The notes below the pieces were generated by a model. It did not search any database and was not told the origin of the DNA. It saw nothing but the letters and a program-made list of their open reading frames with translations. 64,000 bases of DNA from Teratosphaeria epicoccoides. Its lineage: Eukaryota > Ascomycota > Dothideomycetes > Mycosphaerellales > Teratosphaeriaceae. The stretch covers positions 62,001 to 126,000 of the forward strand of contig JADDMT010000076.1 in the NCBI GenBank assembly GCA_021401465.1, written 5' to 3'. Made by a program: the position numbers and the translations under genes. Below are positions 44,661 through 55,351 of this stretch, in pieces (position 1 is the stretch's first letter; the number at the start of each line of letters is the position of its first letter).

Positions 44661-45083
44661 TTGAAGACATCAACGATAGAATTGGGGCGACGGGTGAAAA
44701 ACAGGCTGGCAACATGGGAAGGACGAGACGAAACAACCAGCAAGCGTCCATGGCGGTCAATTTGAACCGGACAACCCATTGCCGTAGTGAGGCTGAGCAT
44801 ATGCGGGTAGCTGGGAAGGACTTCGGTCATATGAGCGGTCATGGCAATACACCGGATGGTATGAGCTTTGTCGCAAGTGTTGGTCCAGGATAAGTTCAAT
44901 GCAATATCGTGACTTCAATTTGTTCCTATGTATCTTATCGTCGCCATATGGATTTGAACATCCACCCCACCAATAACGCGCCCCGCGCAAATTGCGCGAG
45001 TCAGTCAATCTTGAGCTTAGAAACATAAATTGCCATTGCTCATCCTTCACGCACCTGACTGCAGAACAACCAGCAAAGACAGC
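44661..45083. other. Intergenic, no gene seen
   Basis: Spacer between the Bye1-like gene and lysyl-tRNA synthetase, both on +. No additional feature was recognised. Confidence 0.5.
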
Positions 45084-47132
45084 ATGGCGGAGCAAGAAAT
45101 TGTCGATGCGGTCAAGGATGGCGCGCAGGCTGCCGTAGACAACGTAAAAGAGGGTGCGCAAGCCGCGGCAGACCAGGTCAAGAATCTCAACCCCTCAGAG
45201 GGAGCATCAGGGGAGAATGCGCAGCCGGCTCTGCTGTTGGATGAGGTGACGGGCGAGCATGTCTCCAAGTCGGAGCTTAAGAAGAGGCTGAAGCAGCGGG
45301 AGAAGGAGAAGCAGAAGGCAGAGCGGGAGGCGACGAAGCAGCCTCCTCCACAGAAGAAGGCGAAGGCGGGTGGAGCGGCAGAGGAGGAGGGTCAATTGAA
45401 TCCAAATGCAAGAAGTGCCCATCTTTCTAGGTGAGAAATGTTGAGGGTACCAGTCTGACTTGTTCGTGCAGCAATACTTCGAGATTCGGTCCCGCAACAT
45501 CAAGAGGATGAAGGAAGAGATGAATCCAAATCCCTACCCGCATAAGTTCCATGTCACATACGATCTGCGCAATTTCGAGAAGGAGTATAAGCATTTGAAG
45601 AAGGGGGAGGAAGTCAAGGACAAATTAATCGCTATTGGATGCCGGATCTACAACATCAGGACTTCTGGCGAGAACCTAAGGTTCTACGAGGTGGCTGTGG
45701 ATGGCGCTGAGATCCAGATCATGGCTACAAATATGAATAACACAAGCAACATCTCATTTGTAGACCAGCATGACCACTTGAGACGAGGAGACATCATCGG
45801 TGTGCTAGGCTACCCAGGCCGTACAAGTCCGAAGAAGGAGGACAATCCTGGCGAGCTGTCGATATTCGCACAGGAAGTCAAGCTATTGGCGCCTTGTCTG
45901 CATCAGATTCCATCTGAGCACTATGGCTTCAAGGACCAGGAGGAAAGATACAGGAACAGGCATCTGGATCTCATCATGAACAAGAGCACCGTCGCGACGT
46001 TCAAGGCCCGAGCAAAGATCACGAGATACATCCGAAACTATTTCGACTCTCAAGGCTTCTACGAATTGGAGACACCGATTCTGATGAAGAATGCAGGTGG
46101 CGCTACCGCCAAGCCATTCTTTACTCACCACAACGACCTGAACATGACGCTGGCGATGCGTATCGCTACGGAGTTACCACTCAAGCAGCTGGTCGTCGGC
46201 GGTATCCACAAGGTATACGAGATGGGACGGCAATTCAGGAACGAGGGTATTGACTTGACGCACAACCCGGAGTTCACGACTTGTGAATACTACGAGGCAT
46301 TTGCGGATGTCTATGACGTGATGAATAGGACCGAGGAGCTGGTCGAGGGTATGGTGAAGGAGATCTGTGGCTCATTGCAGACCAAATTTACCACGCAGAC
46401 CGGCGAGGTGTACGAGGTCAACTGGGCCAAGCCATGGAAGAGAGTCGAGATGATCCCCGCGCTGGAGGAAGCAACCGGCGAGAAATTCCCTCCAGGTAAC
46501 GAGCTCCACACGCAAGAAACCAATGAGTTCTTCAAGCGCGTTCTCAAGAAGATGAAGCTCGAGTGCACTCCTCCTCTCACCAATGCACGTATGCTCGACA
46601 AGCTCGTTGGCGAGTTCATCGAGGAAAAGTGTATCAGCCCGACTTTCATCACTGGGCATCCGCAGATGATGTCCCCGCTAGCCAAGTACCACAGGAGCAA
46701 TCCCGGGTTGTGTGAGCGGTTCGAGGCATTCGTGTGCAAGAAGGAGATCGTGAATGCGTATACCGAGTTGAACGACCCCTTCGATCAGCGCTTGCGATTC
46801 GAGGAGCAGGCGAGGCAGAAGGCGCAGGGTGATGACGAGGCGCAGGTCCTGGATGAGGGTTTTTTGACTGCGATGGAGTACGGCTTGCCGCCGACGGGTG
46901 GTTGGGGTATGGGTATTGATCGGGTAAGTCGGGATTGTTGATGGTGACGCAGACTGTGTGGAGTGATTATTGACTTGGTGTGCAGATGGTCATGTTCCTC
47001 ACCAACAACTACAGCATCAAGGAAGTCCTTACGTTTCCGATGATGAAGGACGAGCAGCAGGCACCGAAGCCGAAGGCGGCGGAGATTACGGGCGTTGAGC
47101 CGGTGCCGGTTGAGGGTATTACTCACAAGTGA
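45084..47132 (+). CDS. KRS1: Cytoplasmic lysyl-tRNA synthetase, three exons with a GC-AG intron
   Basis: Exons are 45084-45407, 45472-46923 and 46986-47132; 640 residues. Intron 1 (45408-45471) can only be removed in frame with a GC donor (GCAAGA) and the GTGCAG acceptor, restoring LNPN-QYFEIRSRNI. The nearby GT donor gives the wrong frame and a stop lies just beyond it. Intron 2 is a normal 62-nt GT-AG. A Lys/Glu/Ala-rich N-terminal extension (about 1-105) typical of eukaryotic KRS precedes the OB-fold anticodon domain and the class II core. Motif 2 is around FRNEGIDLTHNPEFT, and motif 3 is GWGMGIDR-MVMFL across intron 2. The enzyme charges tRNA-Lys in the cytoplasm. No mitochondrial presequence is visible. 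Confidence 0.95.
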
Positions 47133-47842
47133 GCGACTAATGCTAGGGGTTGCAGGTAAAGGCGCGAAAAGCCGCACGATGCACCGGCGCATCAGCAATG
47201 CCTCCCGGCTTGTGGAAAATGGGTCTGGATCTCTGCTGGACGAAGTCGGACTGAGCGTCAGCTGCCTATCAGAAGCACGCTGGGAGTACCGCGCTCTGTG
47301 ACGAATGTGTATCATGAGATGACCATCAACTTATCAAGCTAGGATGTCCAGCTTCGTGCTTGAAAGACAGTGTATATACTTAGCATCTGTTGGCATCACG
47401 TTTGACCACTCCGGCAGCCACTTCGACAGTGCCAAGGAAGCTGCATGTCATTTTCTTCCCACTTTTGCACGCGAAGCAAAGCTTGGTGATTGTGTACTCG
47501 AGATGAGCGTCGGATGGCACTCGAATGTTCAGAGCTGTGGCATGCGTAGTCTGGCTCGAGGGAGAAGCCACTGTCCATGAACTCCGAGGCATTGACTTTG
47601 ACTGCACTCTCCAACCTTGTCAGAGAACAAATATTGGTGCTTGGCAGTAGGGCTTAGGGCTTACGAACGACATTCAGCTGGAACACGCTCTGAGCCTGTG
47701 CCTGCCCCAAAACCATCAGCCTGGTCAGCTACACAACGCCTGCAAATCGCCACCGTGCAAATCGCCACCGTGCAAATCGCCACCGTGCAAATCGCCACCG
47801 GACAAATCCTCCCTCCTCCAATGCTCGTGATGAAGATTTTCC
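47133..47842. other. Convergent intergenic region with a tandem repeat
   Basis: Lies between the 3' ends of KRS1 and the MYND gene. It holds the 15-nt tandem repeat at 47743-47802; otherwise only short ORFs. Confidence 0.55.
47743..47802 (+). repeat. Minisatellite, four copies of a 15-nt unit
   Basis: The unit CAAATCGCCACCGTG occurs four times head to tail. The last copy ends GGA instead of GTG. It lies in a convergent intergenic region about 40 nt beyond the stop of the MYND gene, so it may be within a 3' UTR. The unit is a multiple of three and stays open in one frame (QIATV repeats) without any sign of being translated. Confidence 0.9.
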
Positions 47843-48202
47843 TCAGGTATCAAACTGCCACTTCTGCAACCCGCCCCTATGCGTATCCGCCTTGGGCGGC
47901 GCACGCTTCGCCATCTTCACATCAGCAGACTTGAAATACTCCTGCGCCAGACTCGCGCAGAACTTCTTGTGCTTTTTCATATCGGCCTTTTTGCAGTCGC
48001 GCGAGCAGTAGGAGACGCTTTTACAGGCGATGCAGGGTTTGAGTTCCGAGGTGCTTGAAGATTCGAGAGACAATGATGAAATTGGTGACGAGGCTGCTTT
48101 GTTGCAGTGTGCGCAGGAGTTTCCTTGGGAGAGTACTGCGTGGGCTTGGTCTTCCGGGGCTGCAGCAGGATCCGAGCTATTCTGATCAGGTTGTTGAGAC
48201 AT
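47843..48202 (-). CDS. Small MYND zinc-finger protein
   Basis: Single-exon protein of 119 residues. The MYND finger covers residues 30-82: C30-x2-C33, a long Ser-rich insert of 23 residues, then C57-x2-C60, C66-x3-C70, H78 and C82 (CIACKSVSYCSRDCKK). All eight zinc ligands are present. The insert between the first and second Cys pairs is longer than usual. The N-terminus is polar and disordered. The C-terminal 35 residues are basic. MYND fingers bind proline-rich peptides. There is no second domain such as SET. The partner is unknown. It is divergent from the metacaspase gene. Confidence 0.82.
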   Translation of the reverse strand: MSQQPDQNSSDPAAAPEDQAHAVLSQGNSCAHCNKAASSPISSLSLESSSTSELKPCIACKSVSYCSRDCKKADMKKHKKFCASLAQEYFKSADVKMAKRAPPKADTHRGGLQKWQFDT

Positions 48203-48621
48203 ATTGATCTATAAGAGGGAGGTGTCGGGTCGCATTAGTCTAGATTGCAGGCGATGCGGTAATTCGCAATTCGCAAATGGTCGCGGGCCTGAGGCACGAC
48301 AGTTTAATCCGTGCCTGCCTGCTTTGTGTAATTCAACTGCGGTCTGCAGAATTTGCGGCTCGATCTGGGTTTGCTATACTACCGTAGGCGAGCTCAGAAA
48401 CAATGGAAATGTGTCAGCAACCTTGGTACCTCCTATGTCCTGAAAGTCTAGACCTCCTCGCTGACTCGCTGGTGAAGTGACGTGTGCAGAGCCGCACCCG
48501 TCGATCACACCTCAGAGCCCCGCCAAGGCGATTCTATCTCAGCATGTATTGAATCAATTACAGATATGCCCATTGCGCGCATACCAGCCCGTCAAAGCAA
48601 AGCGCACCTCATTTCCTCAAC
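48203..48621. other. Divergent intergenic region
   Basis: Promoters of the MYND gene (-) and metacaspase gene (+). Nothing else recognised. Confidence 0.5.
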
Positions 48622-49649
48622 ATGGCAGCACCGCCGCAACGTCCTAAAAAATCACTGCTCATAGGAATCAATTACGTTGGCTCTCAGCATGCCCTACAAG
48701 GATGTCACCAAGATGTCCATAACATGCGTGAGTTCCTACAATATGAGGGCTATCCAGAGGACCAGAGGAGCCAGGTCGTGATGCGAGATGACCAGCGCAC
48801 CGACCCGCGTGGCCCTTATTTCCCCGATGGCCACAACATCTTGGCTGCCATGCATTGGCTGGTCTCTGAACCGAACACGCAATGCTTCCTGCACTACTCT
48901 GGTCACGGCGGACAAATCCGCAGTCAAAGTCGCACCGGATTCTCTGATACCCTGGTACCCTACGATTTCGAGTCGAATGGACAGATACCGTCGAGCGTCC
49001 TCCATCAAGTCCTCGTCTCGCATCTTCATCCTACCTCAACTCTCTTCGTAATCCTGGACTGCTGCCACTCCGGCTCCGCAATCGAACTTCCCTATGTCTA
49101 CCGCACCGACGAGGACGGCAACGTCAGCATGGTGGACAACTTGAAGACAGGCATGCAACTGATCGGCAATGCTACGATCCTCATCAACGGCGGATTTGGT
49201 CTCAACAGCATTGGCGAAGCGGAGTCTCTGCTCGCAGGTGCCACAGACTTTTTCAGAGGTATCATGCATCGGCCGCACCACCAGGCCGACCAGTTCGGTC
49301 TCTCTGGCTCAGATACGCAAGATCAGTATGCGCACGAGGGAGCGAAGAATGTGTGGATGTATTCTGGTTGCCGGGACGACCAGACGAGTGCCGATGCCTC
49401 CATTGCTGGCAGTCATGTTGGAGCGATGAGTTGGGCGTTTCTGGAGTGTCAGAAGCGGTATGGCCCGCGGCAGAGTTATATTCAGGTGTTGCAGAATACA
49501 CGGCAGATTCTTGCTGGGCGGTATTCGCAGATCCCGCAGTTATCTGTAGGGTAAGTATACCGATCCCTGGAACCATTTGTGAGACAGAAGCGTTCTGACG
49601 ATCGTTTTGAAGGTATGAGCAGGATCTCAACTATCAGATCCATGTATAG
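48622..49649 (+). CDS. Metacaspase without the usual N-terminal prodomain, two exons
   Basis: Exon 1 is 48622-49550 and exon 2 is 49613-49649. The 62-nt intron (GTAAGT, branch CTGAC, GAAG acceptor) is removed to give the C-terminus SVGYEQDLNYQIHV; 321 residues. The p20 domain has the catalytic dyad His95 (HYSGHGGQ) and Cys148 (DCCHSGS). Acidic residues DT and DFE between them shape the basic P1 pocket. The p10 part ends with the conserved SQIPQLSVG. Metacaspases cut after Arg/Lys, need calcium, and act in protein-aggregate clearance and ageing or stress death. Most fungal ones carry a Pro/Gln-rich prodomain of about 80-130 residues; here only about 10 residues precede the fold. No upstream exon with such a composition was found. 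Confidence 0.93.
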
Positions 49650-50339
49650 GTTTATTACGGGGTAATCTTTGTGCCATTGGACGCTTGGAAAGCAGTCTGC
49701 TTGTTGAGCGCTCCCGGCAGCTCAACAGCGGCGTCCAGCGGGCCGACCTGCGAAGGGCTGTCCTTAGACATTAGGAGCTTGGCTTAGCTGATGCAGTACT
49801 TTCTCTTTATCTAGATGCAAAAATAATATTGTGGTGATACACCTCTACCATCGTTATGCGCTTACCTCCAGCAGATCGATAACGTTGTCGCGATTCATCA
49901 TGGGGATCATCAGCGTGCGATCTGGCGATGACAACTCCATGTGCATGTTGCTTTGGTGTGGGGGAGTAAAGAAGGTGGTTGCGCAGAGGAAAGAAAGTGG
50001 CTTTAGCTGCCGAATGGCTCCTGCCGCCAGCGCTAGCGAGCCATACACAAACATACCTAGACAACCTCACCAACCACGCACCCACTACGCTACACCTCAG
50101 CTATATGTCGGACGAGCTCAGACGCTCTCTTCGCACTTTCAGTTGATCTTGTTTGCACCAGGCATCATCCCCGACAACAATGGCGATTTGCTGCTTGCCA
50201 TGAGCGCGTAGCTTTCACGCGTCAGAGAAGCTTGCGGGGCAACGCCTCGAGAAACAAGCTGCAAAGCTACGCATTTGTTGGAAGATAGTTGTATGTCAAC
50301 AGGACTCGCACTGCGCACGAGAGGCTCGTGGACCGCAAA
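49650..50339. other. Intergenic, no gene seen
   Basis: Lies between metacaspase and the Dbf4 gene, both on +. A minus-strand 66-codon ORF at 49854-50054 has no recognisable feature. Confidence 0.5.
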
Positions 50340-52372
50340 ATGGCCACCAGGAGGGCGCCGTTAGCCAATGTACCCAACGCTGTCAACTCACCGTTCCGAA
50401 ACGTCGCTGCCACTGTCGGAAAGCGCACGCGAGCCGCAGAGGCAGTTTACGGACAACCACCTGCCAAGAAACAGATCATTGAAATACCAGATGACGACGG
50501 TGAGAATGTGGACCCCAAGAGAAAGAATGGAATCGCTGTCGGTCCTCAGGACAAACCGGACGAGCCCTTCTCCCGGCGAAGCAACGCACCGCCAACCGCA
50601 TTCGAAAGGAAACTTGCTGCCGTACGCGAAAGTAAGCCGATTGCCCAGCAGCAGTCAAGGGATAAGTTGTCGAAGGATGCGCAAAACATCGAGTCCATCA
50701 GGCAGTGGCAGAAGCACTATAGGAAGCAGTTCCCGTCCTTTGTCATATACTTCGACAACGTGCCAGACGACATCCGCTCTAGGACAGTACGCCAGATCCA
50801 ATTCTTGGGTGCGCGGGAAGAGAAGTTCTTCTCCAAGGCGGTGACACACGTCGTTACGACGCGTCAAATACCGCCCGAGCTCGGCAATACAAGTCCGGAT
50901 GATGCCACTGCTCAGGGTTTTGCCCAGCACAAGACTACACAGTCTGCAGCACCTGCTCATGGCTCAGGTCGGACAGCAAGCTTGCTGGACGCGCACCTCC
51001 ATCGTCGAAGTCAGGGTCACAGCAACACTGCAGCTCATGATGTTGACCCGAGGAAGACGCAGACTCAGGGCGCGGACATATTGTCGCGTGCCCGGCAACT
51101 TGGCATCAAGATATGGGCCTTGGAGAAGCTGCACCGCATGCTGGGTACTATACTCGAGGGCACCGCGGATGACCACGTTGTCACGCGTGATACCCGCAGT
51201 CACACTGCTGCCAGCAAGACATCAATTAAGACTCCAAAGGATGCCGATCTGGAGATGTTGCTGCGTAATGAAAAGGTCAATGGGCCAGCAGATCGCGATA
51301 TGGCCACCGCAGCTCCAGATGTCACGACATTCCGAGGATACTACATCTATGTACATGACATGGACGAGAAGACGAGGCCAGTCATGACGCGGGACTACCC
51401 GAAACCCAAGGACAAAGAGAATAGCAGTGGCAAATGGCCACAATTCAGATTGACATCTGCTGGAAGGTGTCCATTTGTGGAAGATCCAAGTTACACGAAG
51501 AAGGCCCAGCAAGAGCAAGCTGCCAAGGCTCAGGAAGAGCTCGCATCCCGAAGAACACGAGCAGCTTCGGCGCAAGTGCCTACTGCACACCGCACAGCAC
51601 AGCCGCCTCGTCCTCTGACAGAGCGTCAGCCGAATGTGAGACGCACTCCAAGGAAGGCAGAGAGCTTGGCAAAGCCACTCGAGCCACCCCCAGCCAAGCG
51701 GAACTCCTCTGCAGAGATGCCACCACTCTTCGGAAGCGCTCAGCAAGGTATGCGCGGCTTGCCACGTGTGATTGGTGGCGAGCCTGTCGCGTCAGGTGTA
51801 CAGCACTCGAATGTCACGTCGGCCATTCGCTCGCAGTACATTTCGTCTGCTGCGATATCCTCAACCGCACCAGGAGCAAGCCACCGTTTCGCCGACACAA
51901 AAGAAGTTTCAATGTTGAAGCGCAAAGTACTGGAGCGCGGTGCCAGCGCCAACTCTAATCACAGCATGCCTTCATCATACCTGAATGACATGCGGGCTGC
52001 TCTCAACAATAACGATGAGCCAGTTCCCCGTGCGGCCAAGCGGAAAGCTCAGGAGACGCTCGGCGTTGTCCGCGAGGTTGACGAAGATGGCCACTCTGGA
52101 CGTGCTGCTAAGCAGCGCAAGATCGCCAGGCCAAGAACACGAAAGCCGATCGAGCGGGACCCGAAGCCTGGATACTGCGAAAACTGCCGTGACAAGTTCG
52201 ATGACTTTGACGAGGTAAGTCGTGCTCACAACGATCTGCACATAGCAAATGACTGACATGATCGCAGCACTGTCAAACACGCAAGCACCGCAGGTTCGCT
52301 ACAACCCAGGAGAACTGGAAGGAGCTCGACGAGCTTCTTTGCCAGCTCAAGCGCCCACATAAGGACGAATGA
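50340..52372 (+). CDS. Dbf4/Dfp1-type regulatory subunit of Cdc7 kinase, two exons
   Basis: Exon 1 is 50340-52214 and exon 2 is 52268-52372 (53-nt intron, GTAAGT, branch CTGAC, CGCAG); 659 residues. The ATG at 50340 follows a TTG-initiated extension that is not usable. Motif N, a BRCT-like segment, lies at about 125-170 (FPSFVIYFDNVP...KAVTHVVTTR). Motif M lies at about 330-385 (FRGYYIYVHDMDEKTRPVM, KWPQFRLTSAGRCPF). Motif C, a CCHH zinc finger, is split by the intron: YC613ENC616...H626CQTRKH632RRFA. The order N-M-C is diagnostic of Dbf4, which activates Cdc7 to fire replication origins by phosphorylating MCM. The N-terminus has Lys/Arg-rich stretches (GKRTRAAEAV). The region between M and C is disordered. 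Confidence 0.92.
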
Positions 52373-53194
52373 GCGGACGGCACCTCGTAGCACTCAGCTT
52401 TCACAAACTATTTCCGTCTCGTACTTCAACAACAGTATTCTCCATCCTTCCAGCATCAATTACACAGCGCTCTTGGTCGTCATGGTGTTGATCTTTCGAT
52501 GGTATGTTCTGCTTCAACACGATACGCCCTGTACGCACGCATTAGCGAGGGCGCTTTGGTTCGATTCTTCTGGTGTACGTGGCATGAGCGGGGCGATTGA
52601 GCATCTTTGAGTGGGAAGGCATGGAATACGTAAATGACATGTCATTCGGACTGTACTTGGCGGGTCGTTGTGCATACCTTAGTTGCAATGCATGCGAGAT
52701 GACGGGTGACGATCGTAGCATAGCGGTGGTTGTATTTGTATTGGAGTATTTACCATTGTGTCAGGAGCGGTCTTCATATCACATATGTATAGCTAGATAG
52801 CCTTACGAAGGCCTGACGTTACCACAATGCTGAGCCATAACACACATTTTCTAGTGCAAACATTTCAATGCGTACAAGCACTTCATCAGGAGGGCAATTA
52901 GAAGGATCGCACGCCCCACACTTGCAAGCGTGCCATCCACTTTGCATCGAAGCTTGACTTCACGTCTGCTCATCGTTGTCAACAACTTCTGAATTGGAGA
53001 AGCAAACCCCATTGCGGGAGCGTTCCAGACCGCAGACATTGCCTATTAAACCAAGGAGACAACAGTTCTACCGCTAGTAGGCATCAAACTACATACCACA
53101 ATTGAGAGATATCTGCCACTCCGAATCCTGGACACTGAGTTTTACAACAATCATCCAGCAAACAACCATCCCACCAACGAACCAAACCGTCACA
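52373..53194. other. Intergenic, no gene seen
   Basis: 3' flank of the Dbf4 gene and promoter of ATG12. A TTCGATT stretch near 52560 resembles a tRNA T-loop but the stems do not pair. Confidence 0.5.
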
Positions 53195-53693
53195 ATGGCC
53201 ACGTCATCCTCTCCGCCCTCCTCAACTTCCCCAGACCTTCCCTCCCCGTCCAACGACCAGCAGGACCTGCCGCTCACAATGTCCGCCTCGGTTGTTCTGG
53301 ATCACCTTCCTCGCACCACCTCGCAAGCTCTCGAGACTGCCGGCGAGATAGATCAGCCCAAGATCACTATTCGACTGACTCCATTGCCTGGGGCACCGAT
53401 GTTGAAGCAGCCGAGGTTTAAGTGTAGTAGTCATCAGCGGTTCGAGTTTGTGGTGAGGTTTTTGCGGAAGAAGTTGTGGGTTGGTGCGGAAGGGGCTGTA
53501 GGCGAGGGGAAGGATTTATTCTGTTATGTAAACAGTGTCTTTGCTCCTGGGTTGGACGAGGGGGTGGGAAATTTGTGGAGGGTGAGTTGTCTTTTAATGA
53601 GTGTGTGGATTGTGCTGACATTTCGTTTTGTAGTGCTTTAAGACGGGTGATGAGCTGGTGGTGAATTATAGCATCACGCAGGCTTTTGGATGA
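53195..53693 (+). CDS. ATG12: Autophagy ubiquitin-like protein Atg12, two exons
   Basis: Exon 1 is 53195-53581 and exon 2 is 53634-53693 (52-nt intron, GTGAGT to TTGTAG); 148 residues. The first 55 residues are a Ser/Pro-rich disordered tail. The ubiquitin fold follows (KITIRLTPLPGAPMLKQPRF, FEFVVRFLRKKLW, LFCYVNSVFAPGLDEGVGNLWR-CFKTGDELVVNYSITQAFG). The chain ends exactly at Gly after Ala-Phe, the residue that Atg7/Atg10 attach to Lys of Atg5. The Atg12-Atg5-Atg16 complex then drives Atg8 lipidation on the forming autophagosome. Every family landmark is present. Confidence 0.95.
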
Positions 53694-53892
53694 GTGGTTC
53701 TCGACGACAGTGCTTTGATGGTATGTCACGGTACACAATGCATTGCGGCGTCCAATTGACTGTCCAGAGGGTAAGCCGCTGCTTCGATTACCAATTGTGC
53801 GTTGTCTGGAATATCTAAAAGTGTCTCAGATCTACATACATAGTGGTGCGCCTAGGTCTACGCTGATCTCAACACATGGCAGCGAGCTATGA

Positions 53893-54933
53893 TCACCTCT
53901 GACTAGGAGCCTGACTCTCGGCTAGCCATTCGAACTCCTCATACTCTTCTTTGGGCATCGGATACGTGTGCTCGGGCGCCGGATAACTCCTGTCCTTCAC
54001 TTCCGCCCTATACGCCTCTACAGCCTTCTTCGCCTCAGCCCAGACATTGCCAAACTGCTTCACGAATTTCGGCAGGAACCTGCCTGGCGGGAAGTTGCCC
54101 TGCATATCTACTTGCACCAGCACCTGCCCGGAGCACCCATTGCCAGCTCCGATTCCTATCGTCGGCACCCTCAGCTTCTTCGTCACCAACCTCGCCACCT
54201 CCGCTGGCACGGCTTCGACCACCATCGCGAACGCTCCAGCTTCCTGTACAGCTAATGCATCCGTCGAGAACTTCAGCGCACCTGCGGTGGTCTTGCCCTG
54301 CACCCGGAAACCGCCCAAAGCATTCTGCCTCTGCGGCGTCAATCCCACATGTGCAAGCACCGGTATCCCTGCGCCCGTGATCTTTTGGATTTGCGGCACC
54401 ATTTCCGCACCACCTTCGAGCTTGATCCCGTGCACCCTGCCCTCCTTCACCATCCTGATCGCGCTTTGTAGTGCCTGCTCGGGAGACACCTCATAGCTCC
54501 CCATCGGCAGATCACCGACGATGAATGCCGAATGTACGCCTCGGGATACGCATTTGCAATGGTGGATCATATCTTGGAGGGTGACTTCGGAAGTGTCGGT
54601 GTAGCCCATTGCGACCATAGCTAGGGAATCGCCGACAAGGATGACATCCATGCCGGCTTGGTCTGCGACGTGCGCGGAGGGAAAGTCGTGGGCTGTAAGC
54701 ATGGTTATCGGTTCGGAGCGGCGGTGCATGGCTATTAGTGTGGGAAGAGTGACCTTCTTACGGGAGGGCGCAGCAGCGGAGAGTGGAGAATGTGAGGAAT
54801 GTCGTTTCGATTGTGTAGCTGCATGGTGTCCGTATATCGGACACGCTGTGGTCTTTTGTCGGAGCTTCGACAGGCTGTGCTGTGTAGTGAACGTCCGACT
54901 TGAGAAGGCACGCGACACCTGCAGCGCCGCCAT
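53893..54933 (-). CDS. panB: Ketopantoate hydroxymethyltransferase (mitochondrial)
   Basis: Single-exon protein of 346 residues. The first 55 residues are rich in Arg, Ser and Ala without acids (SRAFSSRTFTTQHSLSK), a mitochondrial presequence. The TIM barrel matches PanB/Ecm31: MLTAHDFPSAHVADQAGMDVILVGDSLAMVAMGY with Mg ligands Asp83 and Asp102, DLPMGSYEVSPEQA, HVGLTPQ and VVEAVPAEVA with catalytic Glu240, and GIGAGNGCSGQVLVQVDM. It makes ketopantoate from alpha-ketoisovalerate and methylene-THF, the first committed step to pantothenate and CoA. Length and motifs are normal for fungi. It is convergent with ATG12, with about 200 nt between stops. Confidence 0.95.
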   Translation of the reverse strand: MAALQVSRAFSSRTFTTQHSLSKLRQKTTACPIYGHHAATQSKRHSSHSPLSAAAPSRKKVTLPTLIAMHRRSEPITMLTAHDFPSAHVADQAGMDVILVGDSLAMVAMGYTDTSEVTLQDMIHHCKCVSRGVHSAFIVGDLPMGSYEVSPEQALQSAIRMVKEGRVHGIKLEGGAEMVPQIQKITGAGIPVLAHVGLTPQRQNALGGFRVQGKTTAGALKFSTDALAVQEAGAFAMVVEAVPAEVARLVTKKLRVPTIGIGAGNGCSGQVLVQVDMQGNFPPGRFLPKFVKQFGNVWAEAKKAVEAYRAEVKDRSYPAPEHTYPMPKEEYEEFEWLAESQAPSQR

Positions 54934-55351
54934 ACCGTGCCGTGATTATGCAGTGGTCGAAATCAAGGAAGTAATGGAAATGGCCGTGCCCTCACCGTGC
55001 TCAATCAGCTTACAGTCCATATTCTCAGCTGGAAGGGGGAGCGCGAAACGCTCTGTCAATCGCTGTACACAATCCTGCTGCGTAGATGTGAGGGCGCTGA
55101 AAGAAGTCGCAATGTTTCCGGTTCGAAGCATAGCCGAGGCTTGAGCGTCTTACATAACCACACAGAAAGGATGGTCTGGCGCATTCATGATTCTATCAAC
55201 TCTGAGCATTGCCTCGCCTTAGCAAGTGTCCGTATTAGAGAACAGGCGGTATCTTCAACGGGTGCTTCCTGATACGATGGGACTTCACTGATGACGCTGC
55301 TGCCTCTTTCACAGTAATGATATATGTACATCATTTATTGACTCTCCCTAC
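54934..55351. other. Intergenic, no gene seen
   Basis: Promoter side of panB and 3' side of the decayed transporter. Nothing recognised. Confidence 0.5.

Noticed and set aside
49854..50054. 66-codon minus-strand ORF before the Dbf4 gene
   Set aside because: No recognisable motif, and it overlaps other chance ORFs.
52540..52580. tRNA T-loop-like TTCGATT
   Set aside because: Flanking bases do not form the T stem, and no matching acceptor, D or anticodon arms are found upstream.
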